In this document: one piece after another, positions 45,501 through 52,674 of the stretch
How positions within the stretch are numbered: position 1 is the stretch's first letter
Layout: every line of letters starts with the position of its first letter
Assembly: GCA_031411235.1 (NCBI GenBank)
Contig: JANOAR010000135.1
Location: 3,809-67,808, forward strand
DNA from: JANOAR01 sp031411235
GTDB lineage: Bacteria > Verrucomicrobiota > Verrucomicrobiia > Verrucomicrobiales > Verrucomicrobiaceae
Reading direction: 5' to 3'
DNA: 64,000 nucleotides
Made by a program: the position numbers and the translations under genes
The notes under the pieces: model-generated
The model's database searches: none
Told to the model about the DNA's origin: nothing
What the model saw: only the letters and a program-made list of their open reading frames with translations

Positions 45501-48500
45501 CACGACTCATCCGACCAACGTTAACGTCGCCTACCTCGCCGAAGCCAGCTTCAGCGTCGTCGCCGCAGGCTCCAACGTTACCTACCAGTGGCGCAAAGGC
45601 AGCACCAACATCCCCAACGCCACCTCTGCCACCTACACCATCGCCAACGTCGTCCCAGCCGATGCAGGAAGTTACACAGTGGTCGTCAGCGATGCTGTCG
45701 AAAGCATTACCAGCAATCCAGCCACACTCACCGTTCAATACGTCACCGCCTCGATCACCACCCCGCCCAGCAACACGACCGTGACAGTAGGCGCGCCTGC
45801 CTCCTTCACCGTCGTCGCAGCAGGCGATGCTCCTCTGACTTACCAGTGGAAAAAGGGCACCACGGTCATTCCAACAGCTACTGCAGCGACTTATACCATC
45901 GACCCCACCATCGCGACCGACGCTGGCAGCTACACGGTCACTGTGACCAACCTCACGGGAAACGTCACGAGCGCTCCCGTCACCCTCGCGCTTCATTTCC
46001 CGCCTTCAGTTACCACTCATCCCGCTAGCATCACGCGCGGGGTTAATGCCTCCGCCGCCTTCACCGTCCTTGCGGCTGGTGATGCCACGCTCACCTACCA
46101 GTGGAAAAAAGGCACCACCGAGATCCCCTTGGCCACCGCTGCTACCTACACCATCCCCAGCGTCAGCCCTGGCGATGCGGGCGATTACAGCGTCGTCGTC
46201 ACCAACGCCTATGGCATGGACACCAGCAACCCGGCCACCCTCACCGTCACCACCGGCCCCCCTTCGATCACCACCCATCCCGCCAGTATCACGCGCGGGG
46301 TCAATGCCGAAGCCTCTTTCACGGTCTTTGCCACGGGTGATGCCACACTCACCTACCAGTGGAAAAAAGGCACCACCGAGATCCCCTTGGCCACCGCCGC
46401 CACCTACACCATCCCCATCACCAGCACCACCGACGCAGGCCAGTACAGCGTCGTCGTCACCAATGCTTCTGGCGTGGCCCCCAGCAACCCTGCCACACTC
46501 ACTGTCACCCCCCTCGCTCCTCTCAGCCTCACTGCACTTGAGGTGAAACGCATCCCCGCTGGCACCTTCACCAGCAAGGCAATCATTGGGCCACCCGTCA
46601 CCCTCCCAGCCTACTGGCTGGGCACCAAAGAACTGACCAATGCCCAATTCGCCGCCGTCCTCCAGCACGCCTTCACCACCCTCGGGCTCATCACCGTCGA
46701 GCCCGCCACAGGCGGACGCCGTCAGGTCATGTATGCCACCCATCCCGTCTGCCTTCTCGCCACCCATGTAGCCAGCGAACCAGGCGGGCTTGTCGAAAAC
46801 GAAGTGGACTTCGAGACCAGCACCCAGACCTTCTTCGTCCCCGCAAGTGTCGCCCACTACCCCGTGCGCAATGTCACTTGGTATGGCGCTTACCTCGCCA
46901 GCGTCGTGTACAACAGCGTCATCGGCTACCCCGGCAAAAACATCCCCGCAAGCTTCGGCTACGTCGCTGATGCCAACGGCTACTCCATCCCCACCGATTC
47001 CCAGTGGGAATGGGCTGCACGTGGCGGCAGCGCAGCCTTGGCTTTCCCCGTCGGAGCCACGGTAAAACCCACCCTCGCCAACTATGTGGCCAGCCTCATC
47101 GGCACCACCAAGCCCGTCGGCAGCTATGCCCCCAGCAAGCTCGGCCTCTATGACCTCGCGGGCAATGTCGCCGAGTGGGTCATCCCCGCTAGCAGCAGTT
47201 ATATCCGTGGTGGTAGCTGGGCGTCGGATTCTACCGAACTACTCAATAACAAATTCGTCCTGGTCGCTAAGGACAGCCTCATCGAGAAAACCGGGATTCG
47301 CCTCGCTCTAAGAGATGACCGCATACCTGCCATCGCTGATGTCGATAAACCTCAGCCCCAACTCGTCACCGCAGGCACAGGCGCAGGCCACACGATCACC
47401 TTCAGCGTCACCGCTACCGGGGCACCACCGCTCACTTACCAGTGGTTGAAAAAAGGTGTCGCCATCGCTGGCAAGACCACCACCACTTTATCCATCCCCA
47501 ATGCTCAGCTAACTGATGGCGCTGAATACAGCGTCAAAGTCTCCAACGCGCTTAAAACCATCACCAGCCCCACCACCAGCGCCACCGTTGTGGATACGAC
47601 CTCTGCCACTGTTTATGTACCACTGAGCACCAGCACCAGGACAAAGCTCAAAACCCTTGTGGGAGGCCCCACCACCGACCTCCAATACAACTGGAAGGTC
47701 GGTGCCAACACGCCGATGACCTTTTTCAGCATTGGCGACACCTTTGTCGCAAACGGTGCCACGACCCCGACCTTCAGCATCTTCAATGTCCAATGTTACT
47801 TGGACGTGACTTCCACTGGCCTTGTCACGCTCAACTACCCTGGTTCTAGCTACTTCCAGGACTTCCAGTGTGCCATCTCCAAGACGGGCGTCGCCACCCC
47901 AGTGAACAGCGGCATCACCCACTTCCAAGTCGTCATCCAACCCATTATTCCTGCTTTTAGCTTTCCTAGCACAGGGCGCATTGGGACAGCTTTCGGTGAC
48001 TTCACTATCCCCCTCCACTCGCTCTATTTTCGTTATCCCCAGTCCTATACCATCACTGGCCTGCCCAAGGGCATGGCCTATGACAAGATCACAGGCCGTA
48101 TTTACGGCACTCCCACCACTGCGGGCTCCTTCCTCATCTCCGTCTTTGGCCATAGCTTGTATGGAGTCAGCGACAAGGTGACCTCCATCCTCAACATCGG
48201 CCCACTTCCCGGCAAATACGTCGCCCCACTCAGCCGTTCCACCGTCCTCAACGACGACTTCGGTGGACTCCTCACTCTCGACACGACCTCCACCAATACA
48301 TACACAGGTAAGGTTGTTCTCGGCACCAAGACCTACCCTATCAAAGGCAACCTCATCGCCCCCACAACGGGCAATCTCTACACGGGCAGAGCCGTCATTC
48401 CCCTCACCGCCCCAAACGCTCTTCAGCTCGATTTCACCATCGACGCCACCGCACCCAATACCGACCTGCTCGCAGGCACCCTCGGCACCGTCACCCTGCC

Positions 48501-49386
48501 AGCCACGACTCCCGGCAACACCATCGCCATCAATGGCTGGCGCAATCGTTTCGCTACCCTCACCCCCAACACTGCTCAGGTCGGCCTGCACAACCTCAGC
48601 CTCGATCTCGACACCGCCGACAAACACACCACAGGCATCACCAACCTCGACAAGCCCCAGGGCATGAGCTTTGCCAGCATCACCGTCACCGCCAACGGCA
48701 CGACAACATTTGCTGGTCGCCTCGCTGACGACACCGCCTTCACCACCACCAGTGTCCTCGGCCCCACAGGCCAGGTACCCGTCTGGCAGATGCTCTACGG
48801 CAACAAAGGTTCCATCGTCGGCGGTTGTAGCATCACAGCCAATGCCGCCCACACCGTGGGTGCCCTCGCTAGCAGCCCCATCACCTGGCAGAAAAAAGCC
48901 CAGCCCTTGACGGTGAGAACGTATCAGTCCGGTTTTGGCCCGCTCACCCTTACCCCTTCGGGCGGCAAATACATCGTCCCCGCTGCGACCCCAGCCCCCA
49001 GCCATAAGCTTGTCATGGGCTTAGCAGACAGCCCCGTCGTCGCTAACAACGCGAAACTCAGCCTCACCCAGGCCGGCGTCACCACCTCCACCACCTGGGC
49101 TAGCACCCCTGGCATTGCCGACACCCTCTTTAGCGTCTCCCTCGCCAATCTTGCCACCTTCACGCCTGCCACCAACCCAGGCAAAGCCAGCCTCAAATTC
49201 ACTGCTGCCACAGGCGACTTCACGGGCACCTTTACCCTCGCCGAGCCGACCCCTGCAGGCAGCAAGGCCACCTTCAAAGGCAAGATCATCAGCACCAGCA
49301 ACCACGGTCACGGCTACTTCATCTTGCCCGCCCTTGCTCCCGCAGCGATCCTCTCAGGCCGCGTCGAACTCATGGCCAATCCGTAA
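42595..49386 (+). CDS. Giant secreted multidomain FN3/cyclophilin/Ig/SUMF1 protein
   Basis: A 2263-aa exported protein. A signal peptide (hydrophobic FGAFLSLFFLALTGVAAHA) leads to FN3-like domains (~36-585; e.g. NLVATAPTETSMLLTWVDNSS), a putative-Ig cadherin-like domain (~589-668), a cyclophilin PPIase domain (~700-855; VRIATTLGNIDVALYPSLTP, YNAVAFHRALAGFVLQGGGF), Ig-like repeats (~968-1308) with Y-x-W-K-K and DAGSYTV signatures, a SUMF1/FGE-type domain (~1309-1575; YWLGTKELTNAQF, GLYDLAGNVAEW, IRGGSWASD), a further Ig domain, a putative-Ig domain (~1798-1870) and a ~390-aa beta-rich C-terminus. Two adjacent Ig units (46008-46262 and 46263-46520) are nearly identical DNA. No membrane anchor is obvious. 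Likely adhesin or envelope enzyme complex; catalysis unproven. Confidence 0.85.
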   Translation: MSLNHACSNSISATFGAFLSLFFLALTGVAAHATAPVAPSNLEVYLSLVTVPPVAPSTTPTYRHEYVWKWADNATDEDGFVIDIHIGSGTSFSSLYTISSGITSETIPFASSLTTDSLAVGSKVYFQVRAFKGFTGTQYSSPSNAVFVTIPATTALAFAAPTGLATTAVGENGRLTWTDTCDSEAVWQIEYRDPPSTTWIGYRMQYQGLTSLDITPLSNFTNAYANFIYGQLGGNITLYNGYRDARLVPGHTYEFRVRARKTSAPSTDLANYADSNPVSFTMPSMVAPTNLVATAPTETSMLLTWVDNSSIEMGYAYEYHSPGDVTNTWTLFNFANPNTTSATVSVGVNVALDWRVRAVFQDSAGNNTFSFQTNEANIATALAVPTGVGITNPSATSVNVTWTDNSSVETSYELLGKHSGEALYTILASVPANTTTATYNNLVTTVAMEFAVRAVKFTAASGNVAAFTEYSAISAIVTRAGTTGVAFNPPTNLAFTNITANSVSFSWTDNSFIETGYELLGKLSGDASYSLLATTAVNATTATYNNLIANVGVEFALRAVQLTPASGSVAASSIYSATTAPITREGFIGTIRGYEPITKGVAFSYQFNTSNTSNRTAFTAPNLPAGVTFNTATGLISGTPTVTGVFVCPITATWANGQTASSSITLRVIPPSGSAPVVAATLPARALALTTVPIAISGKFTDPDTEQAVRIATTLGNIDVALYPSLTPLTVANFLAYANAGDYNAVAFHRALAGFVLQGGGFKPTTAPNNYVEVTKRTPQPLNEPGISNVTGTIAMAKQGGDPNSASHDFFFSLANNNSSDANSLDNQNGGFTVFGHVVGSGMSTVNAIVAKPQLASNGTYAINAGTASGPYANWPMNVTDVGSLPTTMDNTLNLLINTITALPTLSYTATSSNEAVATVAIDGNGVPQLTGLSDGTSTITITATDLDGQTVSQNFLATVDAAYIAPSITTHPTNVNVAYLAEASFSVVAAGSNVTYQWRKGSTNIPNATSATYTIANVVPADAGSYTVVVSDAVESITSNPATLTVQYVTASITTPPSNTTVTVGAPASFTVVAAGDAPLTYQWKKGTTVIPTATAATYTIDPTIATDAGSYTVTVTNLTGNVTSAPVTLALHFPPSVTTHPASITRGVNASAAFTVLAAGDATLTYQWKKGTTEIPLATAATYTIPSVSPGDAGDYSVVVTNAYGMDTSNPATLTVTTGPPSITTHPASITRGVNAEASFTVFATGDATLTYQWKKGTTEIPLATAATYTIPITSTTDAGQYSVVVTNASGVAPSNPATLTVTPLAPLSLTALEVKRIPAGTFTSKAIIGPPVTLPAYWLGTKELTNAQFAAVLQHAFTTLGLITVEPATGGRRQVMYATHPVCLLATHVASEPGGLVENEVDFETSTQTFFVPASVAHYPVRNVTWYGAYLASVVYNSVIGYPGKNIPASFGYVADANGYSIPTDSQWEWAARGGSAALAFPVGATVKPTLANYVASLIGTTKPVGSYAPSKLGLYDLAGNVAEWVIPASSSYIRGGSWASDSTELLNNKFVLVAKDSLIEKTGIRLALRDDRIPAIADVDKPQPQLVTAGTGAGHTITFSVTATGAPPLTYQWLKKGVAIAGKTTTTLSIPNAQLTDGAEYSVKVSNALKTITSPTTSATVVDTTSATVYVPLSTSTRTKLKTLVGGPTTDLQYNWKVGANTPMTFFSIGDTFVANGATTPTFSIFNVQCYLDVTSTGLVTLNYPGSSYFQDFQCAISKTGVATPVNSGITHFQVVIQPIIPAFSFPSTGRIGTAFGDFTIPLHSLYFRYPQSYTITGLPKGMAYDKITGRIYGTPTTAGSFLISVFGHSLYGVSDKVTSILNIGPLPGKYVAPLSRSTVLNDDFGGLLTLDTTSTNTYTGKVVLGTKTYPIKGNLIAPTTGNLYTGRAVIPLTAPNALQLDFTIDATAPNTDLLAGTLGTVTLPATTPGNTIAINGWRNRFATLTPNTAQVGLHNLSLDLDTADKHTTGITNLDKPQGMSFASITVTANGTTTFAGRLADDTAFTTTSVLGPTGQVPVWQMLYGNKGSIVGGCSITANAAHTVGALASSPITWQKKAQPLTVRTYQSGFGPLTLTPSGGKYIVPAATPAPSHKLVMGLADSPVVANNAKLSLTQAGVTTSTTWASTPGIADTLFSVSLANLATFTPATNPGKASLKFTAATGDFTGTFTLAEPTPAGSKATFKGKIISTSNHGHGYFILPALAPAAILSGRVELMANP

Positions 49387-49465
49387 AGCTTTTGATCGCA
49401 GTTGCGCGTTCGGGCAATCAAACAAACCCTTCGCGCAGCACACCCCCGTAGTGGTAGATTTCACC

Positions 49466-50644
49466 ATGTCGTGCTCTGCCACATCACTGCGCCGCCCAGG
49501 TCGTAGGCTCATTGCCTCCGCCCTCCTCGGCCTCGTCGCACTCACTCACGCTCGTGCCGAAGAGGAGCCCACCGAGAAGGCCCCCTTCATCGACCAAACC
49601 CTTGAGCGCTCCGCCGAGTTCTATGCCTCGGGGATGAAAAGCCTCGTCAAAGAAGTCGTCAAAATCACAGGCACCACACCCGATAAAGAAGCGGCCCTCG
49701 CCAAAGAAGCGCAGAAGGCCGTCGATGACAAAATGGCCAAATCCAAACGCGGCCTCTGGAAGACCTGGAAAGAAATGGCCGTCGATGGGCAAATCGATCA
49801 AGTCCAGTTCTGGGACAGCTATCGCAGGCTCCCTGAGGCCATCCTCACCCCCGACAAATCACCCATTTGGAAGGACGCCCTCGCCACCATCCTCTCGCCC
49901 TCCCAGCTCCTCCTTTGGGACGCCGAAGCCAACCAACGGCGTGGTCGCATTGAAAAAGCCATCAACGACTATTTAGTCAAAGGTCGCGATGCCTGGAAGC
50001 TCAAGCGCATCGAAGCCCGCAAGCCCGAAGGCGAAGAACTCATCACCGAGTATCAACTCCCCGAGCCCGCCGCCCTCGGCCTGCGCAATGGCATTGAAGT
50101 GATCGTCACCCAGTCCCTCAGCGCCTGGGGGCAGGGCCTCGAAAAACAAATCCGTGAGTATGTGAAGAGCGCCTTCCTTGGCGGAGCCGAGGAGCGCATC
50201 AAGCAACTTGAAGACGGCCAGCTAAACTTCGCCACCACCGCCGAGCCCGCCGCCCTCGAAGCTGAGTTAGTCCACTGGAAAGCCCTGCTCAAAACTCACC
50301 TCGGCGAGTCGCTCTACGCCCAGTGGGCCTCTCGCGAACAGCAGCGCCTCGACCGCCGCGTCCGTGCCCTCGCCATGATCGCCACCGCCGAACTCGACAA
50401 AAAAATCCGCCTTTCTCCCCAGCAGCGCCCCCAGGTCGAAGCCACCCTCACTCGCGTCATCCAGACCTCCATCACCAAAGTGGATGCCTTCCTCCAAGAA
50501 AACTACGCCAACTCCGAACTCCTCCTCATGGTGCTCAACGGCGTCCCCACCGAAGAAATGAAAACCCTCATCGAGGCCGATCAACAAGTCGGCTGGCGAA
50601 CCCTTGCCAGTCGTTACAGCTCCTGGTGGAACCAGTTTAAATGA
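49466..50644 (+). CDS. Secreted hypothetical protein, first of a paralogous pair
   Basis: A 392-aa exported protein with a signal peptide (residues ~9-34; RRLIASALLGLVALTHARA). The mature part is mostly helical and charged. The C-terminal ~75 aa (LSPQQRPQVEATLTRVIQ ... LMVLNGVPTEEMKTLIEADQQ) match the end of the next gene's product in spacing and hydrophobic pattern, including a terminal WW (SSWWNQF versus AGWWQGI), so the two are paralogues. ATG 49466 is preferred over the longer frame overlapping the giant-protein gene. The stop codon lies in a heptamer array. First gene of the apparent four-gene operon. Confidence 0.75.
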   Translation: MSCSATSLRRPGRRLIASALLGLVALTHARAEEEPTEKAPFIDQTLERSAEFYASGMKSLVKEVVKITGTTPDKEAALAKEAQKAVDDKMAKSKRGLWKTWKEMAVDGQIDQVQFWDSYRRLPEAILTPDKSPIWKDALATILSPSQLLLWDAEANQRRGRIEKAINDYLVKGRDAWKLKRIEARKPEGEELITEYQLPEPAALGLRNGIEVIVTQSLSAWGQGLEKQIREYVKSAFLGGAEERIKQLEDGQLNFATTAEPAALEAELVHWKALLKTHLGESLYAQWASREQQRLDRRVRALAMIATAELDKKIRLSPQQRPQVEATLTRVIQTSITKVDAFLQENYANSELLLMVLNGVPTEEMKTLIEADQQVGWRTLASRYSSWWNQFK

Positions 50645-50790
50645 TGAGTGATGAATGCAGAATGATGAATGGAAACCATGAATCCAATGCCTAGCTCCCA
50701 GCCGATTTTTCAACGCAGACGCACCACGCTTGCCCAGCGGCTCGGGGCATTCATCATGGGGCTGGCACTCATCCTTCATCCTGCATCGTT
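50641..50790 (+). repeat. Heptamer hairpin array (TGATGAA family) linking two genes
   Basis: A first arm (50641-50684) with TGATGAG, TGATGAA, TGCAGAA and TGATGAA begins inside the stop codon of the upstream gene. A partly complementary arm (50748-50790; CATTCATCATG, CATCCTTCATC, CTGCATC) lies in the signal-peptide hydrophobic core of the next gene. Loop ~63 bases. The array thus spans the end of one CDS and the start of the next. Confidence 0.65.
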
Positions 50791-51541
50791 TAGCCTCGCC
50801 GACGAGTCTCTCACTGAGGAGGAGCGCATCACCCGCGCCATCTCCGATACCCTCGCCGCCTCTGCCGACACCGCCGCCCTCAATCGCCGTCGTGAAATGG
50901 AAATCCTCATGGGTGACATCCGTCGCGTCACTTCGCTCGCTCCCGAGCGCCTGCGCCTCCTCGAAATCGCTGCCAAAGGAGCCATCGACCACAGCCTCGA
51001 CAACTGGCGTGTTAGTCAAGAGCAGCACGTTCGCCAGCAAGCCCAAGGCACCACCGTCGTCGCCGTGCAGCAGCGCATCGCCAACGCTGGCGAAGTGCAA
51101 ATCGGCAGCAGCAGCGCCGCCGACCACCCGCTATGGGTAAAGACCCTCACCCAGACCTTAAAACCCGACGAGCAGCAGCGCTACGCTCAAGCTGAAGCCG
51201 AGCGCAAAGACTACCGCCAGCGTGCTATCAACGCCATCCTCATGGCCGAACTCGAGCGCCGCCTCGGCCTCACTGCCCACCAGAGCGACAAACTCGCCCC
51301 CCTCGCCGAACGCACCCTCACCGACTACCTCCCCGACATGAGCAACTACATCGACCGCGGCAGCGGCATCGACTTCCGCATGTTGCTCCTCATCCTCTCC
51401 GGCATGAACCCCACCGAAGCCCAGGCCATCATCACCCCCGCCCAGTGGCAGCGTTGGCAAGAAATCACCAACGACTACGCAGGCTGGTGGCAGGGTATCG
51501 AGCAGCAACACAGAGCGAGAGTAGGAGGCACAAGAAAATGA
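50669..51541 (+). CDS. Secreted hypothetical protein, second of the paralogous pair
   Basis: A 290-aa exported protein. The signal peptide (LGAFIMGLALILHPASFSLA) is partly encoded by the second arm of a heptamer array. The mature part is helical; its C-terminus (LTAHQSDKLAPLAERTLT ... LLILSGMNPTEAQAIITPAQW, ending AGWWQGI) aligns with that of the preceding 392-aa protein, but residues between differ. No catalytic motif is seen. It starts 24 bases after the upstream stop, and its own stop (TGA 51539-51541) overlaps the next start in ATGA. Start could also be ATG 50678 or 50687. Confidence 0.75.
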   Translation: METMNPMPSSQPIFQRRRTTLAQRLGAFIMGLALILHPASFSLADESLTEEERITRAISDTLAASADTAALNRRREMEILMGDIRRVTSLAPERLRLLEIAAKGAIDHSLDNWRVSQEQHVRQQAQGTTVVAVQQRIANAGEVQIGSSSAADHPLWVKTLTQTLKPDEQQRYAQAEAERKDYRQRAINAILMAELERRLGLTAHQSDKLAPLAERTLTDYLPDMSNYIDRGSGIDFRMLLLILSGMNPTEAQAIITPAQWQRWQEITNDYAGWWQGIEQQHRARVGGTRK

Positions 51542-51663
51542 TGAATGATGAATGCAGAATGATGAATGGAATACCGATGCTGAGTGGTGAGCGTGGTGTG
51601 ATGAATGAATGCCGCAGTAGCAATTTAGGCATTCATCACTCATCATTCATCATTCATCACTTC
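51538..51663 (+). repeat. Heptamer hairpin array (TGATGAA family) translated into a signal peptide
   Basis: A first arm (51538-51571; TGATGAA, TGATGAA, TGCAGAA, TGATGAA) and a small repeat of it (51598-51612) pair with a pyrimidine arm (51629-51663; ATTCATC, ACTCATC, ATTCATC, ATTCATC, ACTTC). It overlaps the stop of the upstream gene and the start and signal peptide of the next. Same family as the array at 50641. Confidence 0.75.
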
Positions 51664-52674
51664 TTCGCCGCCCTCTGCCTTCTACTCCCTCTCGCGCTCT
51701 TCGCCCAGTCGCCGCTCCTTCGTTACGGCGGCGAGATTCCCCCCGAAGTCGATAGCATCTACGAGCGTGGCCTCACATGGCTCGCCGCCAAGCAGTCCCC
51801 CGATGGCCAATGGCAGGACGGGCAAAATGGTGCGGGCCAGACGGGCCTCTGCGTGATGGCCTTCCTCGCCAGCGGCGAAGACCCCAACTACGGCAAATAT
51901 GCCCCCAACATCCGCCGCGCCCTGCGCCACATGATTATCTCGCAGGACGCCACCACCGGCTACCTGCCCAACAGCATGTACCACCACGGCTTCGCCATGC
52001 TCGCCCTCGCTGAATCCTACGGCGTCATCGACGAATCCCTCCTATGGGACAGCGGCACTCCCGAAGGCCAGCGCCGCCCCATCACCAAGGTTTTGGACGC
52101 TGCCGTCCGTTGCGCCGCCACCTCCGCCAAAAAGAATAGCATGTCCGCTTGGCGATACACCCCAGACGCCACCGATGCCGACACCAGCGTCGCCGGAGCC
52201 GTGCTCATGGGCTTACTCGCCGCCCGCAATGCAGGTATGGACGTGCCGGATGAAACCATCAACGGCGGCATCGAATACATGCGCCGCTGCACTTCCAAAA
52301 CGGGCGGCTACGTCGCCTACTCCGGCGGCTTCGGTGGCGCAGGCGAGAGCATGGCCCGCTCCTCCATCGCCACCCTCGTCTTTGCCATCGGCAAACACAA
52401 AGACTGGGAGGAATTCGCCGCTACGCTGAAGCACATCTCCAGCAACCTCGAACACCGCGAGAGCGGCCACCCCGAGTACTACCGCTACTACGCCGCGCAG
52501 GCCCTTTTCCAGGGTGACTACGAAGCTTGGCAGAAGTGGAACAAAGGCACCACACGCCTCTTCAAAGAAACCCAAGCCAGTGACGGCGGCTTCAGCAACA
52601 GCAGCTACCAGACCGCCATGGCCCTGCTCGCCCTCGGCTTAAACTACCGCTTCCTGCCCGTGTATGAGCGCTGA
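51538..52674 (+). CDS. Secreted prenyltransferase/squalene-cyclase-repeat (alpha-toroid) protein
   Basis: A 378-aa exported protein with helical-pair repeats of the squalene-oxidase/prenyltransferase type (LTWLAAKQSPDGQWQDG, VMAFLASGEDPNYGKY, FAMLALAESYGVIDE, LMGLLAARNAGM, YMRRCTSKTGGYVAYSGG, VFAIGKHKDWEEFA, ALFQGDYEAWQKW, ALLALGLNYRFLP), forming a predicted alpha/alpha barrel. The cyclase Asp-rich motif is incomplete (ATDADTS), so terpene cyclisation is doubtful. The start at ATG 51538 is preceded by AGGAGG (51523-51528), the only clear Shine-Dalgarno motif I found. The array-encoded leader (MMNDECRMMNG ...) precedes the hydrophobic core. Alternative start 51601. Overlaps the next gene by 11 bases. 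Confidence 0.78.
   Translation: MMNDECRMMNGIPMLSGERGVMNECRSSNLGIHHSSFIIHHFFAALCLLLPLALFAQSPLLRYGGEIPPEVDSIYERGLTWLAAKQSPDGQWQDGQNGAGQTGLCVMAFLASGEDPNYGKYAPNIRRALRHMIISQDATTGYLPNSMYHHGFAMLALAESYGVIDESLLWDSGTPEGQRRPITKVLDAAVRCAATSAKKNSMSAWRYTPDATDADTSVAGAVLMGLLAARNAGMDVPDETINGGIEYMRRCTSKTGGYVAYSGGFGGAGESMARSSIATLVFAIGKHKDWEEFAATLKHISSNLEHRESGHPEYYRYYAAQALFQGDYEAWQKWNKGTTRLFKETQASDGGFSNSSYQTAMALLALGLNYRFLPVYER

Noticed and set aside
47509..49005. 498-aa minus-strand open frame
   Set aside because: Antisense shadow of the giant FN3/Ig protein; no recognisable motif.
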